A DNA stretch of 64,000 nt from Dietzia cinnamea NBRC 102147 (GTDB taxonomy: Bacteria; Actinomycetota; Actinomycetes; Mycobacteriales; Mycobacteriaceae): assembly GCF_001571065.1 (NCBI RefSeq), contig NZ_BCSW01000011.1:1-64000 (forward strand). The letters are read 5' to 3'. The notes below the pieces were generated by a model. That model saw only the letters and a program-made list of their open reading frames with translations, was not told where the DNA came from and did no database searches. The translations under genes were made by a program, and so were the position numbers. The first letter of the stretch is position 1. Every line of letters begins with the position of its first letter. Shown here piece by piece: positions 45,622 through 53,782 of this stretch.

Positions 45622-46605
45622 GTGTCTCCAGCCTCCTCCCGCCTCGCCGTCGTCTATAACCCCACCAAGGTCGGAGTCGACGAGGTGCGCCGTCGCGCCA
45701 CGGCACGGGCGTCCCGGCACGGGTGGACCGACCCCGTCTTCCTCGAGACCACGGAGGACGACCCCGGCACCGGTCAGGCCGCCGAGGCGGCGGCGCAGGG
45801 CGCCGGGCTGGTGATCGCGTGCGGCGGCGACGGCACCGTGCGCTCGGTCGCACAGGGACTGATCGGCACCACGGTGCCGATGGGCGTGGTCCCCCTCGGC
45901 ACCGGCAACCTGCTGGCCCGGAATCTCGACATCCCCCTGGACGACGTCGACCGCGCGCTGCGGGTGGCCATGACCGGACGCAGCCGCGCCATCGACATCG
46001 GCGAGGTCCGCTACACGGACGGCGAGGGCGACTCCCACGACGACGTGTTCCTGGTGATGCTCGGTGCCGGGATGGACGCCGACATGATCGCCGGCACAGA
46101 CGACGACCTCAAGGCGCGGGTGGGCTGGCTCGCCTACGTGGGCGCCTTCGCCTCCACCCTGCTGCGCGGCCACAGGATCAGGGTGGACTACTCCCTCGAC
46201 GACGGCCCGCGGATCCAGACCCGCGCGAGGACCCTGCTCGTGGCGAACTGCGGGATGCTGCAGGCGGGGATGGTGCTGCTGCCGGACGCGGTGATCGACG
46301 ACGGCCTGCTGGACGTGATGGCCCTGCGCGCGAAGGGCGCGATCGGGTGGGCCAAGGCCGGCGCGGTCCTCGCGCAACACACCGTCCGCCACCGCCTCAG
46401 CGCGCTGCGCCGCGGCGGCGGTTCGTCCCACGAGCCCGAGCGTCACGAGACCCGCCCGGTGGACTTCCGCCAGGGCGTGAGTGTCACCGCGCGCATCCTC
46501 GAGAAGCCGGCCGCGTTCCAGATCGACGGCGAGGACTGCGGAACAGTCGCCGAGTTCTCCGCCCGGATCAAGCGGAGGGGCCTCGCGGTACGCGTCGCGT
46601 ACTGA
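45622..46605 (+). CDS. Diacylglycerol kinase family lipid kinase
   Basis: Cytoplasmic or membrane-peripheral kinase of 327 residues with the DAGK catalytic fold. RLAVVYNPTK opens the nucleotide-binding domain, the CGGDGT motif is at 67-72, and PLGTGNLLARN at 91-101 lies in the active site. A C-terminal beta-sandwich (FQIDGEDCG and RGLAVRV) completes the YegS/LCB5 layout. It should phosphorylate diacylglycerol or a related lipid alcohol, perhaps for phosphatidate recycling or phosphatidylinositol mannoside metabolism. GTG start. It lies divergently between rplJ and rplA and is transcribed against its neighbours. Confidence 0.9.
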   Translation: MSPASSRLAVVYNPTKVGVDEVRRRATARASRHGWTDPVFLETTEDDPGTGQAAEAAAQGAGLVIACGGDGTVRSVAQGLIGTTVPMGVVPLGTGNLLARNLDIPLDDVDRALRVAMTGRSRAIDIGEVRYTDGEGDSHDDVFLVMLGAGMDADMIAGTDDDLKARVGWLAYVGAFASTLLRGHRIRVDYSLDDGPRIQTRARTLLVANCGMLQAGMVLLPDAVIDDGLLDVMALRAKGAIGWAKAGAVLAQHTVRHRLSALRRGGGSSHEPERHETRPVDFRQGVSVTARILEKPAAFQIDGEDCGTVAEFSARIKRRGLAVRVAY

Positions 46606-46684
46606 ACGCGCCGCCGGGCCTCGGACGCGCATCAGGGGTCCCGACGGATCAGGAGCGCGAGGACGGCGCGGATCCGGAAAAGCG

Positions 46685-46722
46685 GAAGGCCCCGCGCCGG
46701 GGATTCCGGTCGCGGGGCCTTC
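46685..46722. terminator. Bidirectional stem-loop between the lipid kinase gene and rplA
   Basis: GAAGGCCCCGCG (46685-46696) pairs perfectly with CGCGGGGCCTTC (46711-46722) around a 14-nt loop. It lies between convergent stops (46605 on plus, 46739 on minus), so it can end both transcripts. Confidence 0.85.
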
Positions 46723-46738
46723 GGCCGAGCTGGCTAGC

Positions 46739-47461
46739 TCACTCCGAGTCGGTGCCGGCCTCGAGGAGCTTCGAGATCGCCTGCGTGTCGACCGGGATGC
46801 CGGGGCCGGTCGTGGTGGAGAAGGTGATCTTCTGCAGGTAGCGGCCCTTGGAGGAGGACGGCTTGAGGCGCAAGACCTCGTCGAGCGCAGCCTGGTAGTT
46901 CTCCGTGAGCTGCTCCGGCGTGAAGGATGCCTTGCCCACGATGAAGTGCAGGTTGTTGGCCTTGTCGGTGCGGAAGGTGATCTTTCCGCCCTTGATGTCG
47001 TTGACGGCCTTGGTCACGTCCATGGTGACGGTGCCCGTCTTGGGGTTGGGCATGAGACCACGCGGGCCGAGAACGCGGGCCACACGGCCGACCTTGGCCA
47101 TCTGGTCCGGGGTGGCGATCGCTGCGTCGAAGTCGAGCCAGCCGCCCTGGATGCGCTCGATGAGGTCATCGGAGCCGACGGCGTCGGCGCCTGCGGCCTC
47201 GGCCTCGGTGGCCTTCTCGCCCTCGGCGAAGACGATCACGCGGGCGGTCTTACCGGTACCGTGCGGAAGGTTCACGGTGCCACGGACCATCTGGTCCGCC
47301 TTGCGGGAGTCGACGCCAAGTCGCATGGCGACCTCGACGGTGGCATCCATCTTCGTCGAGGAGGTGTCCTTGGCCAGGGCCAGGGCTTCCAGAGGCGAGT
47401 ACAGCTTGGTGCGGTCGACCTTTTCAGCGGCGGCCTTGTAGGCCTTGCTGTTCTTGCTCAT
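46739..47461 (-). CDS. rplA: 50S ribosomal protein L1
   Basis: Protein of 240 residues binding 23S rRNA at the L1 stalk. The signature [14 protein letters not shown] lies near residue 128. The N-terminal [16 protein letters not shown] and [13 protein letters not shown] and the C-terminal [15 protein letters not shown] are all typical. It follows rplK by 90 bp. In other bacteria L1 represses its own rplKA message. Confidence 0.98.
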   Translation of the reverse strand: MSKNSKAYKAAAEKVDRTKLYSPLEALALAKDTSSTKMDATVEVAMRLGVDSRKADQMVRGTVNLPHGTGKTARVIVFAEGEKATEAEAAGADAVGSDDLIERIQGGWLDFDAAIATPDQMAKVGRVARVLGPRGLMPNPKTGTVTMDVTKAVNDIKGGKITFRTDKANNLHFIVGKASFTPEQLTENYQAALDEVLRLKPSSSKGRYLQKITFSTTTGPGIPVDTQAISKLLEAGTDSE

Positions 47462-47551
47462 GTCTCATCCATTCCTGCCGCGTCACTCACGCGGCGGTCG
47501 GGTGTGGTTCGGGCCTGAGCTGCCCTCCCACGCAGTGCTTGGGGGTGGAGG

Positions 47552-47986
47552 TCAGCCCTCGACCGTGATGCCCATGGAACGGGCGGTGCCGGCGACGATC
47601 TTCGCGGCCTGGTCGATGTCGTTGGCGTTGAGGTCCTCCAGCTTGGTCTGCGCGATCTCACGGACCTGGTCCATGGTGACCTTGCCGACCTTGGCGGAGT
47701 GCGGCGTGCCGGAGCCCTTCTGCAGGCCGGCGGCCTTGAGGAGGAGCTTGGCGGCCGGCGGCGTCTTCAGCTTGAAGTCGAACGACCGGTCCTCGTAGAC
47801 CGTGATCTCGACCGGCACGACGTTTCCGCGCTGGTTCTCGGTGGCGGCGTTGTAGGCCTTGCAGAACTCCATGATGTTGACACCATGGGCACCCAGAGCC
47901 GGGCCGACCGGCGGGGCCGGGTTGGCAGCGCCGGCCTGGATCTGGAGCTTGATGAGCCCTGAGACCTTCTTCTTCTTCGGAGGCAT
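47552..47986 (-). CDS. rplK: 50S ribosomal protein L11
   Basis: Protein of 144 residues starting at ATG 47986 ([10 protein letters not shown]); longer upstream readings are not protein-like. It carries the L11 signature [19 protein letters not shown] and the RNA-binding C-terminal SMGITVEG. L11 binds the GTPase-associated centre and is needed for stringent-response sensing. CAGGAAGACG precedes the start. It begins the rplKA operon, some 257 bp downstream of nusG. Confidence 0.98.
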   Translation of the reverse strand: MPPKKKKVSGLIKLQIQAGAANPAPPVGPALGAHGVNIMEFCKAYNAATENQRGNVVPVEITVYEDRSFDFKLKTPPAAKLLLKAAGLQKGSGTPHSAKVGKVTMDQVREIAQTKLEDLNANDIDQAAKIVAGTARSMGITVEG

Positions 47987-48195
47987 CGTCTTCCTGATTC
48001 TTCGACTGGATCTCGGCGCCGCGCTGTACACGCGGGAGGCCGACTGTCGTGTGCACCCGTCCCCGCCGCCCCACCGTGAGGCGAGCGTGCGGCGACACAA
48101 GCGCAACCTGGGAGAGTTTACGTGTTCCGCGCACGCAACGACTAATCGTGGGCGCGGACCGCTCCCCCGGACGCCTTCCGTGCGGGAAACGACTA

Positions 48196-48224
48196 ACCCG
48201 CCCCACGCTGGGCGCGGGGCGGGT
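48196..48224 (-). terminator. Stem-loop after nusG
   Basis: ACCCGCCCC (48196-48204) and GGGGCGGGT (48216-48224) form a perfect 9-bp stem with an 11-nt loop, 20 bp beyond the nusG stop. On the minus strand TAGTCGTTT follows. Confidence 0.7.
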
Positions 48225-48243
48225 CGCCGGAGGTTCGTGCGGG

Positions 48244-49146
48244 TCAGTCGATCTTCTCGACCTGGTTGAAGCCGAGCTCGACCGGGGTCTCGCGGCCGAA
48301 GATCGACACGAGCACCTTGAGCTTCTGGGCGGCCGGGTCGACCTCGGAGATCGACGCGGGCAGGGTCGCGAACGGGCCGTCCATGACGGTGACCGACTCG
48401 CCGACCTCGAACTCGACCTCGACGTTCTGCGGGACCATCCCGGCGTCGCCGTCGGCGACACCCGCGGCGGCGGCCTTCTTCTCCGGCTTGGGCGCCAGGA
48501 ACTTGGCCACGTCGCTCAGGGAAAGCGGGGTGGGGCTGCCGCCCTGGCCGCCGGTCGCGCTGACGAAGCCGGTGACGCCGGGGGTGTTGCGCACGACGCC
48601 CCACGACTCGTCGTCGAGCTCCATGCGCACCAGCACGTAGCCGGGCAGGACCTTGCGGTTGGCGGTCTTCTTCTGACCGTTCTTGACCTCGGTGTACTCC
48701 TCCACCGGGACCTCGACCTGGAAGATCTTGTCCTCGGCGCCGAGGGTGACGGCGCGGGTCTCGAGGTTGGCCTTCACCTTGTTCTCGTACCCGGCGTACG
48801 AGTGGATGACGAACCAGTCGCCGGGCAGCTTGCGCAGCTGGCGCTTGAACGCGATGACCGGGTCGATCGCGGGCGTGGCCGGCTCGGCCGGCGACTCCTC
48901 GGCGGGGGCGTCGTCGCTCACGTCGTCGGTCTGCAGGGCCGACTCGTCGAGCTCGGCCTCGGCGACGTCCTCGTCACCCTCCTCGACGATGTCGCCCTCG
49001 ACGTCCTCGTCGATCTCGGTGGGCTCGGCGTCGGTGGCCGCGTCCTCGTCGAGCTCGGCGCCGGCCGCGACGGTCTCGCCCTCGGCCTGCTCGGCGGCGG
49101 CGTGCTCGGCGTCCTCGGCCCCGGGGCTCTGATCGATGTCGCTCAC
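48244..49146 (-). CDS. nusG: Transcription termination/antitermination factor NusG
   Basis: Protein of 300 residues. The NGN domain begins near residue 105 ([21 protein letters not shown]), and the KOW domain is at the C-terminus ([17 protein letters not shown]). The first 100 residues are strongly acidic and Ala-rich ([14 protein letters not shown] and similar), and an insertion of about 35 residues ([17 protein letters not shown]) lies between the domains. E. coli NusG has about 181 residues and the mycobacterial one about 238, so the acidic extension is large. NusG binds RNA polymerase and affects pausing and Rho. It follows secE in the conserved order. Confidence 0.96.
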   Translation of the reverse strand: MSDIDQSPGAEDAEHAAAEQAEGETVAAGAELDEDAATDAEPTEIDEDVEGDIVEEGDEDVAEAELDESALQTDDVSDDAPAEESPAEPATPAIDPVIAFKRQLRKLPGDWFVIHSYAGYENKVKANLETRAVTLGAEDKIFQVEVPVEEYTEVKNGQKKTANRKVLPGYVLVRMELDDESWGVVRNTPGVTGFVSATGGQGGSPTPLSLSDVAKFLAPKPEKKAAAAGVADGDAGMVPQNVEVEFEVGESVTVMDGPFATLPASISEVDPAAQKLKVLVSIFGRETPVELGFNQVEKID

Positions 49147-49210
49147 GGAAAATGCGGTCCTCTCGAAGTCGGCGGTCCGGATCTCACCCCGGACCTTCAG
49201 CGGCAGGTCT

Positions 49211-49549
49211 CTAGCGGTCGAAGACGAGCTCGACGAGCTTGCCCGCGCCGAAGTCGACGCCCGAGACGAGCGCGGTCATGAAGATGAGGAACAGGAACAC
49301 GACGATGGTGTAGGTGACCATCTGGTTGCGCGTGGGCCAGATGACCTTGCGCAGCTCCTCGACGACCTGCTTGAGGTACTTGACGGGATTCGCGCGGGCG
49401 GTCCGCGTGTCCTCCGGCTTGTCCGCGTCCGTGCGGACCCGGCCCGCGACGGCCGTGTCGGCACGACCGGCCTTACCCGTGGGAACGGCGGCGGCCTCGG
49501 AGTCGCGAGCGCCGCGGGTATCGACGTCGTCGTCGCGATCCTGGCTCAC
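49211..49549 (-). CDS. secE: Preprotein translocase subunit SecE
   Basis: Protein of 112 residues with a charged cytoplasmic N-terminus, the amphipathic helix [20 protein letters not shown] and one membrane segment ([20 protein letters not shown]). SecE clamps SecY in the Sec channel. tRNA-Trp lies just upstream and nusG 64 bp downstream, the typical trpT-secE-nusG arrangement. Confidence 0.96.
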   Translation of the reverse strand: MSQDRDDDVDTRGARDSEAAAVPTGKAGRADTAVAGRVRTDADKPEDTRTARANPVKYLKQVVEELRKVIWPTRNQMVTYTIVVFLFLIFMTALVSGVDFGAGKLVELVFDR

Positions 49550-49586
49550 GCGGCTACCTCCGGGTCGTCTGGCTTGCGGGGAAGTG

Positions 49587-49659
<73 letters not shown>

Positions 49660-49831
49660 TCGGCCGGTTTCCCGACCACCCGTACCGTCCCGCGTAGCGG
49701 ACCGCACGATCGCCTCGACTCTACAGTGTCGGCGACTGCCCGGGGGCAGCGCGGGTCGCGACCACGTTCGGTCGGGCATCTCAGTGTACGACAGCCGCCC
49801 CGGCGCCCCGAAATCGGCTCCCCCGGCCCTC

Positions 49832-50314
49832 TCAGTCCCCGAGCGCGACCGTGACGATCGCCTTGCCGAACACCTTGGCCCCGCCGCTGGTGACGACCAG
49901 CGCGACGTCGGCGCTCGAGCCGTCCTCGGCGACCTTCTTCACCGTCCCCGCCACCGCCAGGAGCGCCGGGGCGTCGGCCGGCACCACCACGGGGGCGGCG
50001 AACCGGAACGAGGTGGCCAGGACGCGATCGGCGCCCCCGGCCCACTCGGCGACGACCCCGATCGCCAGGGCCGAGGTCAGCATCCCGTGCGCCACCACAC
50101 CGGGCAGGCCGAGCGCCTGCGCTGCCGCGTCGTCCAGGTGGATGGGGTTGTGGTCCCCCGACGCCTCGGCGTAGCGACGCAGGTCCTCCCGCCGGACCGG
50201 CAGTGTCCGCGGGGGCAGGGCGTCGCCGGCGGCGGGACTCGTCGTCGTCGCCCCCGTCGTGCCCTCCGGCGCGGGCGTCTCCTCCGGCGCGGTCGTCTCC
50301 TCCGGCCTGGTCAC
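49832..50314 (-). CDS. hadB: MaoC-family (3R)-hydroxyacyl-ACP dehydratase subunit, HadB-like
   Basis: Hot-dog-fold dehydratase of 160 residues. The hydratase-2 motif YAEASGDHNPIHLDD contains the catalytic Asp54 and His59, followed by GLPGVVAHGML. The first 30 residues are a low-complexity Ala/Pro/Thr/Glu extension not seen in mycobacterial HadB. In FAS-II, HadB is the catalytic half that pairs with HadA during mycolic acid chain elongation. The GTG start overlaps the hadA stop as GTGA. Position beside tRNA-Trp/secE matches the M. tuberculosis had locus. Confidence 0.85.
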   Translation of the reverse strand: MTRPEETTAPEETPAPEGTTGATTTSPAAGDALPPRTLPVRREDLRRYAEASGDHNPIHLDDAAAQALGLPGVVAHGMLTSALAIGVVAEWAGGADRVLATSFRFAAPVVVPADAPALLAVAGTVKKVAEDGSSADVALVVTSGGAKVFGKAIVTVALGD

Positions 50315-50706
50315 GCCTCCACCTCCGCGGTGAGCAACGCACTGGTCAGGGTCTGGACGGGCTCGCCGTCGGCGTCGCGGAGCAGCGTGTCGAAACCGAT
50401 CATGCGCCCGCCGCGCGCCGACCGCACGCCGGTGACCGTCGCGGTGGCGGTGAGGACGTCGCCCACGCGGATCGGCCGGTGGTGCTCGCTCGACTGGGCG
50501 GTGTGGAGGGTCCGCGCGAGGTCGATGCGCAGCGCGGGGTGCTCCATCACCGCGCGTTGGACCGGGGCGGTCAGGGCGGCGGCCAGCGTCGCGGGGACCT
50601 GACCGGCGGGCGCGCCGACGGCCTCGGCGAACCGTGTCACGACCGCGTCGGTCACGGTCACGGGATCGGCGACGACGACGAGGTCATCGGCGGTGTCTGT
50701 GCTCAC
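50311..50706 (-). CDS. hadA: HadA-like dehydratase partner subunit
   Basis: Protein of 131 residues with a GTG start at 50706. It has a hot-dog-like pattern (HPALRIDLARTLHTAQSSEH, RPIRVGDVLTATATVTGV, then RMIGFDTLLRDADGEPVQTL) but no catalytic Asp/His pair, as expected for the substrate-binding HadA half. It is shorter than mycobacterial HadA (about 158 residues), lacking part of the N-terminal region. Assignment rests on gene order and coupling with hadB more than on strong motif identity. Confidence 0.68.
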   Translation of the reverse strand: MSTDTADDLVVVADPVTVTDAVVTRFAEAVGAPAGQVPATLAAALTAPVQRAVMEHPALRIDLARTLHTAQSSEHHRPIRVGDVLTATATVTGVRSARGGRMIGFDTLLRDADGEPVQTLTSALLTAEVEA

Positions 50707-50937
50707 AGCCCCCGACGCTACCTGAGGGCGCGTGCGGCGGGATCGCCCTCGCGGCGGCGCCCCGGCTCCTACGGTGAGGGCGGTCCAGCAGGAGGTGCGA
50801 CGTGAGCCATGACTGGACACGCCCCCGGACTTCCGGCTGAGCCACGGCGTGTTCGGCGGCAGGGACGGAACCACGCCCGCGACCGCTGTACCCCGATCGA
50901 CGTCCGGTGCGAGAGAGTCGCTCCCCGGGCCGGAACG
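50707..50937. other. Intergenic region upstream of hadA
   Basis: No gene is recognised. In M. tuberculosis a small ribosomal protein gene (rpmG2) precedes hadA; no L33-like coding sequence with a CxxC pair is visible here. The region should hold the had promoter. No confident -10/-35 pair was found. Confidence 0.5.
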
Positions 50938-50940
50938 ACG

Positions 50941-50970
50941 AAGGCCGCCCGCGGCGATGCGGACGGCCTT
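50941..50970 (-). terminator. Stem-loop after tRNA-Met
   Basis: AAGGCCGCCC (50941-50950) and GGACGGCCTT (50961-50970) pair at nine of ten positions around a 10-nt loop, 13 bp past the tRNA-Met 3' end. Probable end of the tRNA-Thr/tRNA-Met transcript. Confidence 0.65.
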
Positions 50971-50982
50971 CGATGGAAGTCG

Positions 50983-51056
50983 TACCGGTGGGGGGACTCG
51001 ATCCCCCGACCTCACGATTATGAGTCGTGCGCTCTAACCAGCTGAGCTACACCGGC
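50983..51056 (-). tRNA. tRNA-Met (CAU), elongator type
   Basis: 74-nt cloverleaf on the minus strand: acceptor GCCGGTG/CACCGGT with a terminal G-U, D-arm GCTC-GAGC, anticodon stem CACGA/TCGTG with loop CTCATAA (CAU), T-stem GGGGG/CCCCC, discriminator A. The G-U first pair and the elongator-like body argue against initiator tRNA, which has an unpaired C1-A72. A lysidine-modified tRNA-Ile2 is a less likely alternative. Confidence 0.93.
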
Positions 51057-51098
51057 ATGCCCTGCCAGTCGGGCGATCGAGCCGCCCCGCACAGTGCG

Positions 51099-51171
51099 AG
51101 CCCCCTGTCGGAATCGAACCGACGACCTTTTCCTTACCATGGAAACGCTCTGCCGACTGAGCTAAGGGGGC
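51099..51171 (-). tRNA. tRNA-Thr (GGU)
   Basis: 73-nt cloverleaf on the minus strand: acceptor GCCCCCT with the AGGGGGC complement, D-arm GCTC/GAGC, anticodon stem TTTCC/GGAAA with loop ATGGTAA (GGU), T-loop GTTCGAT, discriminator T. It lies 42 bp upstream of tRNA-Met and is probably co-transcribed with it. Confidence 0.95.
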
Positions 51172-51292
51172 GGGCTACGCTCTGCGGCTGATCTCCCAAC
51201 CGCTCGGCGCTGAAGCCTTTAGCAGATTACACACACCGCCGAACGCCGCACAAATCCGCCGGTGAGGGGTCTGTCTCCGGCAGGATGGGCGG

Positions 51293-52015
51293 GTGCGCAT
51301 CTCCGTGGTCATCCCCGTGCTCGACGACGCCCGCGAGCTCGCGGGGTGTCTGGCCGCGCTCGCCGCACAGACTCGGGCCCCCGACGAGGTCGTGGTGGTG
51401 GACAACGGCTGCTCGGACGACAGCGTCGCGGTGGCGCGGTCCGCAGGCGCCCGCGTGGTCGTTGAGCCCGTGCGCGGGATCCCCGCCGCGGCCGCGTCCG
51501 GGTATGACGCCGCCACGGGTGACGTCATCGCCCGCCTCGACGCCGACTCCCGACCGGGCTCCGACTGGCTGGCACGGATCGAGTCCGCGTTCGCCGCCGA
51601 CTCCGAACTCGTCGCGGTCTCGGGGCCGGGCGAGTTCATCGGCTTGACCGGCTGGCGGGCCCGGGCGGCGAAGCTGCTCTACATGGACGCGTTCTTCGTG
51701 TCCGTCGGATCCGCGATGGCCCACCCGGTGTTGTTCGGCTCGAACCTGGCGATGCGCCGCAACGCGTGGGAGCGGGTCCGCGACGGGGTCGACCGCACCG
51801 ACCCGGAGCTGCACGACGACATCGACCTGTCGTTCCAGTTCGGCGCTCGCGACCGGTTGTGGGTGGACCGCTCGCTCGCCGTCGGCATCTCGGCGCGACC
51901 GTTCGACGACCCCGCGGCGATGCGCCGTCGCTTCTCGCGGGCGTTCCGGACGATCTTCCGTAACTGGCGCACGAGCCCGCCGTCGCAGCGGTGGCTGGAG
52001 CGCGTCCGGCGCTGA
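51293..52015 (+). CDS. Family 2 glycosyltransferase, possible carotenoid or glycolipid glycosyltransferase
   Basis: GT2 enzyme of 240 residues with a GTG start. It opens ISVVIPVLDDARELAGCL, has EVVVVDNGCSDDS at 32-44 and a RLDADSRPG metal motif at 81-89 (Asp83 and Asp85), and later HDDIDLSFQFG near 178, the acidic catalytic loop. No membrane segment is evident. It is convergent with the carotenoid operon. C50 carotenoids of Dietzia and Corynebacterium occur as glucosides, so it could glycosylate the pigment, but it may equally belong to an envelope pathway. Specificity is inferred from position only. Confidence 0.78.
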   Translation: MRISVVIPVLDDARELAGCLAALAAQTRAPDEVVVVDNGCSDDSVAVARSAGARVVVEPVRGIPAAAASGYDAATGDVIARLDADSRPGSDWLARIESAFAADSELVAVSGPGEFIGLTGWRARAAKLLYMDAFFVSVGSAMAHPVLFGSNLAMRRNAWERVRDGVDRTDPELHDDIDLSFQFGARDRLWVDRSLAVGISARPFDDPAAMRRRFSRAFRTIFRNWRTSPPSQRWLERVRR

Positions 52016-52033
52016 CCCGGCCGAGCGCCTGCA

Positions 52034-52094
52034 GCCCCGCGTAGCGGCGGGCCTCCTACAGCCGCGGGCCCCTCGTCTGGGCTCAGGCCCAGAC
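52034..52094. terminator. Terminator region between convergent GT2 and lbtBC
   Basis: Two hairpins occupy the gap. An imperfect GC-rich stem joins 52034-52045 with 52061-52069. CGTCTGGG (52074-52081) pairs perfectly with CCCAGACG (52088-52095) around the lbtBC stop codon. Both convergent transcripts could end here. Confidence 0.42.
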
Positions 52095-53441
52095 GATGAC
52101 GGACCAGAGGATCAGCTGCGTCACGCAGAACCCCGCGAGCATGTTGAGCACGAGGAAGCGCTTCCAGCCCTCGTTGGTCGCCTCGGCCGTGGCGTCGGTG
52201 ACCCGCACGTAGGCGGCCACGGTCGCGAGGTACGGCAGGATCGCGAACGCCGCCCCGGAGGCCGGCCACGGCGCCGCGAGGAGTAGCACCAGCACGGCGG
52301 CCGCGTAGCAGGCCAGCGCGAACCACACAGCGGCCCGCGCGCCGAGCACGGTGGCGACCGACTTCAGGCCCGCCTCGCGGTCGAAGCGCACGTCCTGCAC
52401 AGCCCCGAACGCCTGCGAGGCCGCGCCCCACAGCATGAACGCGATGAGGCACGCCCACACGCCGCCGCTGAGATCGGCCCCGGCGATGGTCCAGCCGACG
52501 ATCGCCGGGGAGACGAAGTGGAACGCCGACGTCACCGAATCGAGGAACGGGATCTCCTTGAACCGCAGCCCCTTGGCGCTGTAGGCGATCACCGCGAACG
52601 CGCTCGCCGCCAGCCACAGCGACGACTCCAGCGTCCCGACCACCGCGAGATAGACCAGGAACGGCACCGTCGTCACCGCGGACGCCACGAGAGTGGGCGT
52701 GTGCAGGGAGCGGTCGAGCACCGCGCCCTCGACGCCGCCCTTACGCGGGTTCCGCAGGTCGGACTCGTAGTCGAAGACGTCGTTGATCCCGTACATCGCG
52801 AGGTTGTACGGCACCAGGAAGAATACCGTCCCGATCACGCCCAGCAGGTCGAACCCGCCCGTGGCCAGGAAGTACGCCAGCGCGAACGGGGCGGCGGTGT
52901 TCACCCACGACACCGGGCGGGACGACCAGAAGAGGGTGGTGAGCAGTCCGGGCGGCGCGGGCCGGTCGGGGCTGCGGACCTCGTCGTCGTCGCCACCCCG
53001 CCCCGGCGCGTCACCGACCGGCGCGTCACCCACCGCGGCGTCGCCCGCCACAGCGCCACCCACCGGCCCGTCGCCACGCCCCGACACGGTCGGGTTGGGG
53101 CTCGCGGCGGCCTCGCTCACGGCCACCGCGCGCGGCCGGGCGGTGAGCGTGAACCACACCGACGGCACGAACACGGACGCGGCGATCGCGTAGGAGAAGT
53201 CCTCGATCGGCGCCACGCCGAGGCGGATGCCGCTGGTGAGGGCGTCGTCGTAGGCCACGAGCCCGGCGGCGATCATGATGTTGTCGAAGATCGCCGTGAG
53301 GACGAGCAGCACCACGAGCGAGCCGCCGACCCCGATGAGCCAGCGCCGCCGGTCGTCGCCGCGAAGACACCACAGGGCGATGAGCGCGGCCGCCACCACG
53401 GGAATGGCCATGGTGACGTTGATGGTCGAGTAGATGCTCAC
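52083..53441 (-). CDS. lbtBC: Fused C50 lycopene cyclase subunit and lycopene elongase
   Basis: Membrane protein of 452 residues with two fused parts. Residues 1-105 form a three-helix cyclase subunit of the CrtYf/LbtB type with the APIEDFSYA motif at 77-85. Residues 164-452 form a UbiA-type prenyltransferase with the Asp-rich NDVFDYESD motif at 220-228 and a second DVRFDREAG near 345. It would add two C5 units to lycopene and, with LbtA, cyclise the ends to a C50 carotenoid. A Gly/Ala/Asp-rich linker (GDAAVGDAPVGDAPG) joins the halves. Such a fusion is known from Dietzia sp. CQ4. The GTG start overlaps the lbtA stop. Confidence 0.9.
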   Translation of the reverse strand: MSIYSTINVTMAIPVVAAALIALWCLRGDDRRRWLIGVGGSLVVLLVLTAIFDNIMIAAGLVAYDDALTSGIRLGVAPIEDFSYAIAASVFVPSVWFTLTARPRAVAVSEAAASPNPTVSGRGDGPVGGAVAGDAAVGDAPVGDAPGRGGDDDEVRSPDRPAPPGLLTTLFWSSRPVSWVNTAAPFALAYFLATGGFDLLGVIGTVFFLVPYNLAMYGINDVFDYESDLRNPRKGGVEGAVLDRSLHTPTLVASAVTTVPFLVYLAVVGTLESSLWLAASAFAVIAYSAKGLRFKEIPFLDSVTSAFHFVSPAIVGWTIAGADLSGGVWACLIAFMLWGAASQAFGAVQDVRFDREAGLKSVATVLGARAAVWFALACYAAAVLVLLLAAPWPASGAAFAILPYLATVAAYVRVTDATAEATNEGWKRFLVLNMLAGFCVTQLILWSVIVWA

Positions 53442-53782
53442 GGCCACTCCTCCGCCCGCCGCGCCGAGACGTGCTCGACGACCGTGACCACACCCGTCGC
53501 ACACACGAGCGCGAGGTGGGACAGGAACGCGAGGAACACGACCTCCTCGAGCGGGATCTCCGGCGCCACGAGCAACCCGGTCATGAAGTCGGTCTGCCCG
53601 CGAAAGAACACGCCGCTGCGCACGCCGAGCACGTCCCACGTCAGCAGCAGCGCCACCGACGCGGTCACGGCGAGCGCGGTGGCCGCCGGCGCGCGGAACG
53701 CCGCGAGCTTCCAGCGATGGTCGATGACGAGGATGCCCGCGAACGAGATCGCCTGGACCGCCAGGTACGCCAGCCCGATCAC
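53438..53782 (-). CDS. lbtA: C50 carotenoid cyclase subunit A
   Basis: Small membrane protein of 114 residues, GTG start at 53782 overlapping the crtI stop as GTGA. It has three hydrophobic segments and the heterodimeric lycopene cyclase motifs LTWDVLGVRSGVFF (47-60) and EIPLEEVVFLAF (75-86). It should partner the N-terminal part of LbtBC to form the beta-cyclase acting on elongated lycopene. It is homologous to CrtYe of Corynebacterium in size and order. Too short to function alone. Confidence 0.87.
   Translation of the reverse strand: MIGLAYLAVQAISFAGILVIDHRWKLAAFRAPAATALAVTASVALLLTWDVLGVRSGVFFRGQTDFMTGLLVAPEIPLEEVVFLAFLSHLALVCATGVVTVVEHVSARRAEEWP

Noticed and set aside
47987-48195. Promoter for rplK using TAAACT near 48117.
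   Set aside because: No -35 element at a suitable distance could be found, so it was not listed as a feature.
50983-51171. tRNA-Met/tRNA-Thr cluster as an integration site for a mobile element.
   Set aside because: No integrase, no direct repeat of a tRNA end and no foreign gene block lie beside it.
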